Assembly: GCA_964628285.1 (NCBI GenBank)
Contig: CAZVNP010000037.1
Span: 1 to 31,491, forward strand
Length of the DNA: 31,491 nucleotides
Source: JAPLDP01 sp964628285
Lineage (GTDB): Bacteria; Bacteroidota; Bacteroidia; Bacteroidales; JAGONC01
Reading direction: 5' to 3'
Shown: positions 1 to 7,457 of the stretch, piece by piece
Layout: every line of letters starts with the position of its first letter
Numbering within the stretch: position 1 is the first letter of the stretch
Notes under the pieces: model-generated
Database searches by the model: none
Seen by the model: only the letters and a program-made list of their open reading frames with translations
Told to the model about the DNA's origin: nothing
Program-made: the position numbers and the translations under genes

Positions 1-6
1 CTATAT

Positions 7-411
7 CTATTTTCCAGTAACCTGCAACGTTGCCGTGGCGGTAAAAGCCGTATTATCGGCCGTGCGGTTTCCGACAAATTCAAAATTCCATGTTCCCAGT
101 GTTTTGTAATAGCCTACATTGGCATCCTGTAACGCGAACGTTTCGTTTTTAACGAAATAGTTACCGTTCAGATTATAGGTGATGGGGTAGGAATTGATGG
201 GATCCGTGATGGTTGCCTTTGTCATTTTGACGTCGTCATTGGTGCATTTACCAAAGAATTGCAGGCCGTCGTCACCGCCCTCCAAGACAACATTCGTTGC
301 CGTAACATTGAATTCAGGAGTAATAGTCTTATCTTTCTTGCAACTAAATAAAAGAATACTGGTACTCAATAATAAGATACCAACGGTTAAAAGGGTATTG
401 TTTTTTCTCAT
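7..411 (-). CDS. Small secreted lipoprotein of unknown function
   Basis: A 134-residue protein. Residues 1-24 form a lipoprotein signal: a basic start (MRKNN), a hydrophobic stretch, and a lipobox ending in Cys24 (LLFSC) followed by KKDK. It is probably exported and lipidated. The mature part (about 110 residues) is rich in Thr, Asn and Val and looks like a small beta-sandwich, with sequence such as TATNVVLEGGDDGLQFFG and TATLQVTGK; I do not recognise a family. It ends close to the window edge, so what follows it on the minus strand is unknown. It is divergent from the putative selenoprotein gene, and the 183 bases between them carry a promoter candidate for each direction. The gene call is fairly sure; the function is unknown. 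Confidence 0.75.
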   Translation of the reverse strand: MRKNNTLLTVGILLLSTSILLFSCKKDKTITPEFNVTATNVVLEGGDDGLQFFGKCTNDDVKMTKATITDPINSYPITYNLNGNYFVKNETFALQDANVGYYKTLGTWNFEFVGNRTADNTAFTATATLQVTGK

Positions 412-450
412 ATTTCCATGGATTTAATTAGTACTGATAAATTATTATAA

Positions 451-481
451 CAAAATTAAGAATCCGATTTAAATGAAACAA
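451..481 (-). promoter_or_regulatory. Bacteroidota-type promoter candidate for the lipoprotein gene
   Basis: On the minus strand the box TAATTTTG (458-451) fits the Bacteroidetes -7 consensus TAnnTTTG. A TTG at 481-479 lies 20 bases upstream of it, the expected place for the -33 element. The box is about 40 bases before the start codon at 411. This is a motif match only. Confidence 0.45.
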
Positions 482-532
482 TTTTCAGGAGAAATTTTTT
501 ATTATTTTTTATAGCCGAGTTCAGCGATTAGC

Positions 533-540
533 TATATTTG
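533..540 (+). promoter_or_regulatory. -7 box candidate for the putative selenoprotein gene
   Basis: TATATTTG matches TAnnTTTG and lies about 55 bases before the ATG at 595. No clear TTTG -33 element is seen at the expected spacing; that area is a T-run (505-510). Motif match only. Confidence 0.35.
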
Positions 541-594
541 ACATTCATTACCGAGGTAAGAAAATAACAATCATCGTTCATTAATCGTGTTTTT

Positions 595-1899
595 ATGAAA
601 AAAGGGATACTAATTATCTGTATGTCAATGTTTTTCGGTTATGCTTTTTCACAAGGTCATGAGCCGGGGAGATGCATGGCCAACGACCAAAAGGCACTGA
701 AAATGATTAAAGCACGGGACGTGATAGGGGATTTCACCATCACCGATTCCGATGGAAATACATGGAATCTATACCAGCAGTTGGGTCAGGGTAAAACAGT
801 TTTTCTCGATTTATTCTTCACCACTTGAGGCTACTGCCAGTTATATGCTTCAATTATTGAAGAAGTATATAACAATACCGGAGCGGGCCAGGACAATGTC
901 CTTATGTGGGGCCTATCCCCAAGCGACGATAACGCTCAGATCAACGCTTATAAAGCACAGTACGGGATCACGAACCCCTGTGCGGGCACCCAGGGTGGCG
1001 GACCTGCAGCCATTGACACGACCATTGAAGGTCAGAATTTTTTGGGATACCCGACATTCTGCATCGTATGTCCTGATAAGACGCTTTATTTTGATGTATG
1101 CTATCCTCCTGAAGTTCCCTGCTTTGATCCTTATTTTGAATTATGCGCAGAAGGTACTTTAGCGGCGCACTTCACGTCGGATGTCACAGAGGTATGTGCG
1201 GGAATTCCAGTGCATTATTTTGACCAGTCGACAGGCAGTATCGTGTCATGGGAATGGCTATTCCCTGGGGGCAGCCCATTATGGTCTACGGAACAAAATC
1301 CTGTGGTCACTTACCAGAATCCGGGTCACTGGGATGTCTCATTGACCGTATCCGACGGTGTCAACTCAAGCACCAGCGAAATAGAAGGGTATATGCATTC
1401 ATTTGCCTTGCCGGATGTCACACTGTCACCGTTCGAAGATGTTTGCGAAAATGATGCGGCTTTTCCCCTGACGGGAGGAAGCCCTGAGGGGGGAACCTAT
1501 TCAGGTAACGGAGTCGCCAATGGGTGGTTTTATCCTGCCAATGCCGGTGTAGGCATCGACACGATAGTATACACTTACACAGATATCAACGGTTGCACCG
1601 ATTCGTCCTGGCAGACCATTGTTGTTGATCCCTGCCCCGGCGTCCGTATGCTGGAAGAAAAAGACATCATGATTTATCCCAATCCATCCAAGGGGACATT
1701 TAATATACGAATCCATTCCGGCGGTAAGCTCCTTATTGAAGTCATGGATATGCCCGGTGCAATTATATACAAAGAAGAGGGGTATTCAACAGGTGAATAC
1801 AATACATCACTTAAACTGAATAATTCGTCTAAAGGTATTTATATACTGATTATAAACACAAATAACGGTAATATCGCACGTAAAATCTGTACCTATTGA
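595..1899 (+). CDS. Putative secreted selenoprotein: thioredoxin-like (UxxC) + PKD + T9SS sorting domain
   Basis: Read through the in-frame TGA at 826-828, this is one 434-residue protein. Residues 1-20 are a Sec signal peptide (MKKGILIICMSMFFGYAFSQ). A thioredoxin-like domain follows (about 35-175): strand TVFLDLFFTT, then TGA-coded residue 78, then GYC with Cys81, and the cis-Pro loop GYPTF (Pro153). In relatives with this fold the motif is CxxC, so TGA replaces the first Cys. Then come a PKD domain (about 192-270, with VSWEWLFPGG), a linker with Cys pairs, and a T9SS type A sorting domain (about 356-434, with IYPNPSKGTF and SKGIYILII). The frame is otherwise open to a TGA stop at 1897-1899. 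The part after the internal TGA has no signal peptide of its own (first ATG at 904), so without readthrough a T9SS cargo would be stranded in the cytoplasm. Selenocysteine is my inference; a nonsense mutation or sequencing error is the alternative. Confidence 0.65.
826..828 (+). other. In-frame TGA at the first Cys position of CxxC (candidate selenocysteine codon)
   Basis: The codons read ACC ACT TGA GGC TAC TGC, i.e. T-T-[TGA]-G-Y-C. TGA is the only interruption of 434 codons. UxxC in a thioredoxin fold is a well-known selenoprotein arrangement. Genes nearby use TGA as a normal terminator, so the codon is not globally reassigned. Confidence 0.6.
840..873 (+). promoter_or_regulatory. SECIS-like hairpin directly after the in-frame TGA
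   Basis: Bases 840-851 (GTTATATGCTTC) pair without interruption with 862-873 (GAAGTATATAAC): 12 pairs, one of them G-U, closing a 10-base loop at 852-861 (AATTATTGAA). An alternative fold keeps the lower 8 pairs, bulges 863-865, and closes CTTCAA (848-853) on TTGAAG (857-862) with a TTA loop. The apical loop starts 23 bases after the TGA, inside the 16-37 base range described for bacterial SECIS elements. Against it, the loop lacks the G in its first two bases that the published bacterial consensus expects. Confidence 0.5.
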
Positions 1900-1909
1900 C
1901 CTAATATTT

Positions 1910-2938
1910 TTAATTCAGGCCGGCGAGGACCCGTTTCGTTATATCCAACATATCATCAGTGAAGTCAAGGTGGGTGACTATGCGTATGGTGTTTGATCCG
2001 AAACCGACGACCAGAATGCCTTGTTTGCCAAGCTGACCGATGAAGTGATCGGTATCCATCTCAGGCTTCAGTTTGAATATGATGATGTTCGTTTCAACGG
2101 GCATCACCTCATCCACATAGCGAAGCGAGACCAACAGATCGCGTAACTGCCTGGCGCGCCTGTGATCTTCCTTCAGCCGCTGTATGTTATGATCCAATGC
2201 ATATATACCGGCGGCAGCCAGGTAACCGGCTTGCCGCATTCCACCTCCAAAAACTTTTCTCACCCGGCGTGCCTGTGCTATGAACGCTTTATCACCTGTA
2301 AGTACTGATCCAATTGGCGCACCCAATCCTTTTGACAGACAAATAGATACCGAATCAAATAACTGTCCGTAATCCATGGGATCGCCTCCATTTTCGATCA
2401 AAGCATTAAACAGTCGGGCGCCATCAAGATGACTTCTTAGACCATGTTCAAGGCATACTTGACTTATCCTTTGCAACTCATTGAAACCGTATATACTACC
2501 TCCACCTTTATTGGATGTATTCTCAATAATAACCAGGCGTGTCCGGGGATGGTGAACATCATCAGGATTGATGTTAGAAAGGATCTGTTCAAAGGTGATG
2601 CGGCCACGGTCACCCTGGATCAACCGGATAGAGCACGCCGAATTAAAACCTATGCCACCAGCCTCAAAATTATAGACATGCGAATCCACATCACAGATGA
2701 TCTCATCGCCAGGTTGTGTATGAACTTTTACTGCAATCTGATTGGTCATAGTGCCTGAAGGACAGAAGACTGCGGCATCCTTCCCAAACATCCCTGCCAC
2801 TTTTTCCTCCAAGGCGATCACCGTTGGGTCATCACCGAAAACATCATCGCCAACTTCGGCAGCAAACATGCATTTCAGCATCTCAGGGCCGGGACGGGTC
2901 ACCGTGTCACTTCGTAAATCAATAACCGGATGCGTCAT
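1910..2938 (-). CDS. ltaE: Low-specificity L-threonine aldolase (PLP enzyme)
   Basis: Cytoplasmic fold-type I PLP enzyme that splits L-threonine or L-allo-threonine into glycine and acetaldehyde. The 342-residue length is normal for the family. Visible motifs: N-terminal IDLRSDTVTRP; SGTMTNQ (61-67), which binds the PLP phosphate; HLDGARLFNA with Asp172 for the pyridine nitrogen; and SICLSKGLGAPIGS with Lys203 as the Schiff-base lysine. It converges on the putative selenoprotein gene with only 10 bases between stops and no obvious terminator. The start MTHPVIDLRSDTVTRP matches the family N-terminus. Beta-eliminating lyases share the fold, but the motif set points to threonine aldolase. Confidence 0.9.
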   Translation of the reverse strand: MTHPVIDLRSDTVTRPGPEMLKCMFAAEVGDDVFGDDPTVIALEEKVAGMFGKDAAVFCPSGTMTNQIAVKVHTQPGDEIICDVDSHVYNFEAGGIGFNSACSIRLIQGDRGRITFEQILSNINPDDVHHPRTRLVIIENTSNKGGGSIYGFNELQRISQVCLEHGLRSHLDGARLFNALIENGGDPMDYGQLFDSVSICLSKGLGAPIGSVLTGDKAFIAQARRVRKVFGGGMRQAGYLAAAGIYALDHNIQRLKEDHRRARQLRDLLVSLRYVDEVMPVETNIIIFKLKPEMDTDHFIGQLGKQGILVVGFGSNTIRIVTHLDFTDDMLDITKRVLAGLN

Positions 2939-2965
2939 GGTACAATCAGATTTGAAAAAACAAAT

Positions 2966-3148
2966 TTAAGAATAAAATGCCGTACTCAGTCGCTTATCTG
3001 ATACAAAGCCATTGACATAAATATCTTCCGTGAACAACTGATCATTTAAAAGAACGGATCCATCGACATCATGGCTGATTTTTATCTGGCTCCGAAAAGC
3101 GGTGTCATGATGAAAGGAAAATTGATCATTTGCCGGTGATTTAAACTA
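2966..3148 (-). pseudogene. Possible degraded C-terminal gene fragment
   Basis: On the minus strand about 60 codons are open between a TAG and a TAA (2968-2966), with protein-like content such as QIKISHDVDGSVLLNDQLF, but no ATG and no upstream continuation. It may be the remnant of a lost gene. It overlaps the candidate ltaE promoter box. I cannot assign a family, and chance is possible. Confidence 0.2.
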
Positions 3149-3200
3149 TATCTGTTTGTCTTATAATTAATATTATGTTAAGTAGGCATTTTAATAATTA

Positions 3201-3219
3201 GGGGAAGTAAAACTTCCCC
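3201..3219 (-). terminator. Rho-independent terminator candidate after the TPR gene
   Basis: GGGGAAGT (3201-3208) and ACTTCCCC (3212-3219) form a perfect 8-bp stem with a 3-base loop, 19 bases beyond the TPR gene stop. Read on the minus strand it is followed by TAATTATTAAAA, a weak U-tract. Confidence 0.6.
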
Positions 3220-3237
3220 TTCAAAAAACAATATCCC

Positions 3238-4422
3238 CTATTTGGTCAGCTTGTCTATTCTTTCTTTGATGGCGTTAGCCTTTTCATACTGGCCCAGTCT
3301 GGCATAAATCTCACGTAGTGAGCTTAATGAATTGATATCATCGGGATGAAGAGCCACTGCCCTTTCCAGGTATGGAATGGCTTCTTTCAGATAAGAATCT
3401 GCCTCCACTTTCATGGCGTCATAGCGTTTATCGCCAAACGGCAATTGATTGGCAATGCCTATGATGGCTGCCGCTTTATTAACATACAGTGCCCCCAGGT
3501 TGTAATTCGGGTCAAAGTAATTTGAATCGAGTGCGACGGCATTCTTATAGGCTTTTTCGGCCTCACTAAAGGCCTCCTTCCTGATGGTATCGGATTTCGT
3601 TGTATCATCGGCGATGATGTTGTATTGCACCCCGGCAGCAAAATAAAGGGTTGGATTCGTTTTCTCCTTTGCCAGGGCCAGCTTCAGATCTTCGAGGGCT
3701 TTCTGTGAATCGCCCATTTTAAGGTATAAATTGGTTTCCGTAATGATAACATCCGTATTGTCAGGGTACTTTTCACGAGCCAATTTAATGGTGGCCAGGG
3801 CTTTATCCATTTCATCCTTGGCTCTGTAAATAGTTGTTAATGAAACATATGTATTTGGTTGATCGTAATTGGCATCCACCAATTGATTGTAAAGCTGGAT
3901 GGCATCGGCCGTATCACCACCATATTCGGCCCCGATCGCTGCGTAATAGGTGGACAGCGAATCAAGCCCGCCAAAACTTTCATTGATATCTTTTGACTCG
4001 AGGAAATCTTTCTCGGCACCAAGATAATCCTTGTTGCTTTTTATTAAACTGACACCCTTATTGAAATATTGATCGGCCACATTTATGAGGTCAAGCTTCA
4101 ACTGATTTTCAAATTCATTTTTGGTGTCAAGTTCCTTGGTTTTTTTAAAAGCGTCATAGGCGATATCCAGGGCATTATCCGACAGCTTTTTATAGTCAGG
4201 GTTTGTTGATGTATAGATGCTCAGATAGATATTACCCAAATAAAACCATGTTTTTGGGTTATTCATTGTCTTTGGATTTTTTGCTGCCTCGTCAATATTC
4301 TCCTTGGCTTTATCCAGTTTACCGCTTTTCAGATAGTTGTATGCGCTCTGCACCTTTGGGCTTTGAGCCATGATTTGGCTCACGGCCATGACCATGATCA
4401 TTAGGACTGCGATTTTTTTCAT
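3238..4422 (-). CDS. Exported tetratricopeptide-repeat protein
   Basis: 394 residues with a signal peptide at 1-19 (MKKIAVLMIMVMAVSQIMA, cleaved near QS), so probably periplasmic. The rest is mostly helical TPR-type repeats: residues such as AYNYLKSGKLDKAKENIDEA, TWFYLGNIYLS, DAIQLYNQLVDANYDQPNTY and the C-terminal AIPYLERAVALHPDDINSL. TPR proteins are scaffolds for protein contacts; no catalytic motif is seen. It lies downstream of gyrA in the same direction, 62 bases away, an arrangement I recall from other Bacteroidota. A -7 box candidate sits in that gap and a terminator candidate follows the gene, so it may be its own unit. The exact role is unknown. Confidence 0.8.
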   Translation of the reverse strand: MKKIAVLMIMVMAVSQIMAQSPKVQSAYNYLKSGKLDKAKENIDEAAKNPKTMNNPKTWFYLGNIYLSIYTSTNPDYKKLSDNALDIAYDAFKKTKELDTKNEFENQLKLDLINVADQYFNKGVSLIKSNKDYLGAEKDFLESKDINESFGGLDSLSTYYAAIGAEYGGDTADAIQLYNQLVDANYDQPNTYVSLTTIYRAKDEMDKALATIKLAREKYPDNTDVIITETNLYLKMGDSQKALEDLKLALAKEKTNPTLYFAAGVQYNIIADDTTKSDTIRKEAFSEAEKAYKNAVALDSNYFDPNYNLGALYVNKAAAIIGIANQLPFGDKRYDAMKVEADSYLKEAIPYLERAVALHPDDINSLSSLREIYARLGQYEKANAIKERIDKLTK

Positions 4423-4461
4423 ATAGGATGTTTTTTAAGATGGTTTCGGGTCTCATGGTCG

Positions 4462-4469
4462 CAAATATA
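4462..4469 (-). promoter_or_regulatory. -7 box candidate for the TPR gene
   Basis: CAAATATA on the plus strand is TATATTTG on the minus strand, matching TAnnTTTG, about 40 bases before the start at 4422. No -33 element is evident, and part of that area would lie in the end of gyrA. Confidence 0.3.
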
Positions 4470-4484
4470 CGGATTTGCTATAAT

Positions 4485-7028
4485 TTAAACCACTCCGTTT
4501 TTATTTTTCTCTGTCTGTGTGTTATCTTCCTTTTCATTCTGGCTATTGCTCTCACCTGACGGTTTATCTTTATCCTCCTCTTCGTCTTCCCTGACGCCGG
4601 CTTTTGCGACGGCCGCGATGGCATCACCTTCCCTCAATCCGATCAGTTTCACACCCTGTGTCGCCCGGCCTATCACCGGGATACTGGAAACAGCGCAACG
4701 AATGATCAAACCCGATTTATTGATGATCATCAGGTCATCGGTATTTTGTACGTCTTTTATAGCGATAAGCTGACCTGTTTTAGGTGTGATATTGATGGTT
4801 TTGACACCTTTGCCGCCTCTGTTTGTAACCCGGTAGTCATCGATTTTCGATCGTTTACCATAGCCGTTCTCTGAGACGACAAGGATATCGTATCCCCCGT
4901 TGGCCAGGCATATCATCCCGATAACCTCATCATCGGGCCCTGACGGCCTGACACCTCTCACTCCGGCGGCGTTACGTCCCATGGGTCTCACCTTGCTTTC
5001 ATTGAAACGTATCGCCCTGCCCGATCGCAGGGCCATCACCACTTCACTCCGGCCGTTTGTCATCCTGGCCTCTATCAATTGATCATTTTCCTTGATGTTG
5101 ATGGCGTTGATTCCATTGGACCGGGGTCTGGAATAAGCTTCCAGGGATGTTTTTTTGATGGTACCTGCCCTGGTGGCAAGAATGATGTAATTAGTATTGA
5201 TATAGTCCTCATCTTTCAGGTCCTTCACGTTCACATAGGCCCTGACTTTATCATCCGGTGGAATGTTGAGAACGTTTTGTATGGCCCGTCCTTTTGAAGA
5301 TTTGGTTCCTTCGGGTACTTCAAAGACCCTGAGCCAATAGCACCTTCCTTTTTCGGTGAACAGCAGGAGGTAGTTATGGGCTGAGGCTATGAACAGGTGT
5401 TCCAGGAAATCCTCCTCACGTATCTCCGATCCTTTGGCTCCTCTCCCACCCCTGTGCTGGCGCTTATATTCACGCAAGGGTGTGCGTTTGATGTATCCCA
5501 GGTGTGAGATGGTGATCACAAAATCTTCATTCTCAATGATATCTTCAATCCTCATGTCCTGAGCCGAATAGATGATATCGGTTCTGGTCTCGTCACCATA
5601 TTTTTCTTTTATCTCCAGCAGTTCCTTCTTGATGATATCCATGCGCATGCTTTCGTCCGACAACACATCCTGATAATATTTGATGAGCCGGATAATCTCG
5701 TCATATTCCTCACGTATCTTCTGTCGCTCAAGGCCTGTCAGCCGCTGCAAACGCATGTCGAGGATGGCTTTGGCCTGTATCTCGGTCAGTTGAAACTGAT
5801 CCATCAGTCCTGTTCTGGCTTCATCGGGGGTCTTGGAAGCTCTGATCAGGGCAATCACTTCATCGATGTGGTCGAGGGCTATAAGTAATCCTTCAAGGAT
5901 GTGGGCTCTTTTCTCGGCTTCACGCAGCTCGTACTGTATCCGGCGTGTGACGACCTCATGTCTGTGGTCCACGAAGTGAACAATCAGTTGTCTGAGATTC
6001 AGTAACTTAGGCCTTCCGTTGACAAGGGCGATGTTGTTGACATTAAACGATGACTGCAAGGGCGTGAATTGGTACAGCTTGTTCAGCACCACATGGCTGA
6101 TGGCATCTTTTCTGAGTTCGTACACAATACGCAGGCCGTTCCGGTCCGATTCGTCCCTGATATCGGTTATACCTTCGATCTTCTTTTCATCGATGAGTTC
6201 GGCGGTACGTTTGATCATCTCCGCTTTATTCAGCTGATAAGGGATGGAGGTGACAATAATAATGTCATGTCCGTTCTGATCCTGATCGATTTTGGCTTCC
6301 CCTCTGATTATGATCTTACCACGGCCCGTTTCATAGGCTTCCCTCACGCCTTCATGGCCATAAATGACACCCGCTGTCGGGAAGTCAGGTCCTTTAATGA
6401 ATTTCATCAGGCCATCAATGGTAATGTCCCGGTCATCTATATATGCAATAATGCCGTCGACCACTTCGCTCAGGTTATGTGGTGGCATATTGGTGGCCAT
6501 GCCCACAGCAATGCCTGAAGCACCGTTGATCAGAAGATTGGGTATCTTGGAAGGCAATACGGCAGGTTCCTGCAGTGTGTCATCGAAGTTGGGTTTCATC
6601 TCCACTGTTTCTTTCTCAATATCTGCCAGCAGTTCCTCGGCAATCTTACGTAACCGGGCTTCAGTATACCGCATGGCAGCGGGACTGTCACCATCGATGG
6701 ATCCGAAGTTACCCTGTCCGTCGATCAAGGGATAACGCAACGACCACTCCTGTGCCATTCTGACCATGGCATCATAAACGGATGTGTCGCCATGAGGATG
6801 GTATTTCCCCAGCACCTCCCCCACAATACGGGCCGACTTCTTATAAGGCCTGTTGGACAAGACTCCCAGCTCCAGCATGCCATACAGTACACGACGATGT
6901 ACAGGTTTCAGACCGTCTCTGACATCAGGGAGAGCACGTGACACAATGACCGACATTGAATAATCAATGTAAGCCGACTTCATCTGGTCCTCAATATTGA
7001 CGACAATAATTTTCTCTTCTTCTCCCAT
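4485..7028 (-). CDS. gyrA: DNA gyrase subunit A
   Basis: The breakage-reunion subunit of DNA gyrase, which with GyrB introduces negative supercoils. It has 847 residues, normal for Bacteroidota. The N-terminal winged-helix domain contains the active Tyr121 in AAMRYTEARL. The quinolone-resistance segment reads HPHGDTSVYDAMVRMAQ, with Thr82 at the place of E. coli Ser83 and Asp86 at Asp87. The GyrA box that starts the C-terminal DNA-wrapping beta-pinwheel reads QHRGGRGAKG. The last 45 residues are an acidic, low-complexity tail (EDEEEDKDKPSGES...). It is transcribed divergently from clpC. The start is supported by the family-like N-terminus (IVVNIEDQMKSAYIDYSMSV). Confidence 0.97.
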   Translation of the reverse strand: MGEEEKIIVVNIEDQMKSAYIDYSMSVIVSRALPDVRDGLKPVHRRVLYGMLELGVLSNRPYKKSARIVGEVLGKYHPHGDTSVYDAMVRMAQEWSLRYPLIDGQGNFGSIDGDSPAAMRYTEARLRKIAEELLADIEKETVEMKPNFDDTLQEPAVLPSKIPNLLINGASGIAVGMATNMPPHNLSEVVDGIIAYIDDRDITIDGLMKFIKGPDFPTAGVIYGHEGVREAYETGRGKIIIRGEAKIDQDQNGHDIIIVTSIPYQLNKAEMIKRTAELIDEKKIEGITDIRDESDRNGLRIVYELRKDAISHVVLNKLYQFTPLQSSFNVNNIALVNGRPKLLNLRQLIVHFVDHRHEVVTRRIQYELREAEKRAHILEGLLIALDHIDEVIALIRASKTPDEARTGLMDQFQLTEIQAKAILDMRLQRLTGLERQKIREEYDEIIRLIKYYQDVLSDESMRMDIIKKELLEIKEKYGDETRTDIIYSAQDMRIEDIIENEDFVITISHLGYIKRTPLREYKRQHRGGRGAKGSEIREEDFLEHLFIASAHNYLLLFTEKGRCYWLRVFEVPEGTKSSKGRAIQNVLNIPPDDKVRAYVNVKDLKDEDYINTNYIILATRAGTIKKTSLEAYSRPRSNGINAINIKENDQLIEARMTNGRSEVVMALRSGRAIRFNESKVRPMGRNAAGVRGVRPSGPDDEVIGMICLANGGYDILVVSENGYGKRSKIDDYRVTNRGGKGVKTINITPKTGQLIAIKDVQNTDDLMIINKSGLIIRCAVSSIPVIGRATQGVKLIGLREGDAIAAVAKAGVREDEEEDKDKPSGESNSQNEKEDNTQTEKNKNGVV

Positions 7029-7132
7029 TATAATATTGTTAATCTACTCATTATTAGGCTCTTCGGCTTAACAAACTAAACTTCGAAGATACGTTTTTTT
7101 TCGTTCCGGGAACCTTTTTCCAATCTCTTTTC

Positions 7133-7156
7133 TTACTAACACGAAAATGTTAGTAA
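7133..7156. repeat. Perfect 9-bp inverted repeat between gyrA and clpC
   Basis: TTACTAACA (7133-7141), spacer CGAAAA, TGTTAGTAA (7148-7156). No gene ends nearby and there is no T-run, so it is more likely a regulator-binding site or an RNA hairpin in a leader than a terminator. The role is not known. Confidence 0.5.
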
Positions 7157-7367
7157 TTATTGTCATCCAAGCCATTGAGCCATACGTTTCTCCCTATTTT
7201 TGGCCTTGTTTACAGATCATGGCCAGACCGGGACCGAATCATCCGGATGACATAAGTGACAGTGTCACGGTATGGAAAGATTGTAACCATTATCAGTGTA
7301 AAACGTATTGACGGTAAACGGGTAAACTTTATCCAAATTTGATTGTTATCAGATTGAAAATAGTGTA

Positions 7368-7375
7368 TAATTTTG
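7368..7375 (+). promoter_or_regulatory. -7 box candidate for clpC
   Basis: TAATTTTG matches TAnnTTTG, about 80 bases before the clpC start. A TTG at 7343-7345 lies 22 bases upstream, slightly longer than the usual spacing. Confidence 0.4.
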
Positions 7376-7457
7376 TGTGGAATAATTTTTGAGGTAATAC
7401 AGGCCTTTTTCAATAAGGCGGCAGTTAAAAAATCACCTTCAGAAGTGAAAATAATAA

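Larger units (their letters stand above)
2939..3237. other. Intergenic region: terminator, possible gene remnant, ltaE promoter box
   Basis: 299 bases without an intact gene. It holds the hairpin at 3201-3219, a short minus-strand open stretch lacking a start codon (2966-3148), and a -7 box candidate for ltaE (CAAATTTA at 2961-2968, i.e. TAAATTTG on the minus strand, about 25 bases before the start codon). Confidence 0.5.
7029..7457. other. Divergent gyrA-clpC intergenic region
   Basis: 429 bases with no convincing gene. It must hold both promoters; a TAnnTTTG box for clpC is present (7368-7375). It also holds a perfect 9-bp inverted repeat (7133-7156) and a small palindrome GTTCCGGGAAC. An 88-codon minus-strand frame that overlaps the clpC start looks spurious. 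Confidence 0.5.

Noticed and set aside
826..828. Reassigned genetic code (TGA as a sense codon everywhere)
   Set aside because: coaBC, the omega gene, galK and both FKBP genes end in TGA at sensible family C-termini with the next gene starting close by, so TGA is a normal stop.
904..1899. A separate gene starting at ATG 904
   Set aside because: It is in the same frame as the 595-828 part, begins inside the thioredoxin fold, has no signal peptide for its T9SS domain, and no convincing ribosome site.
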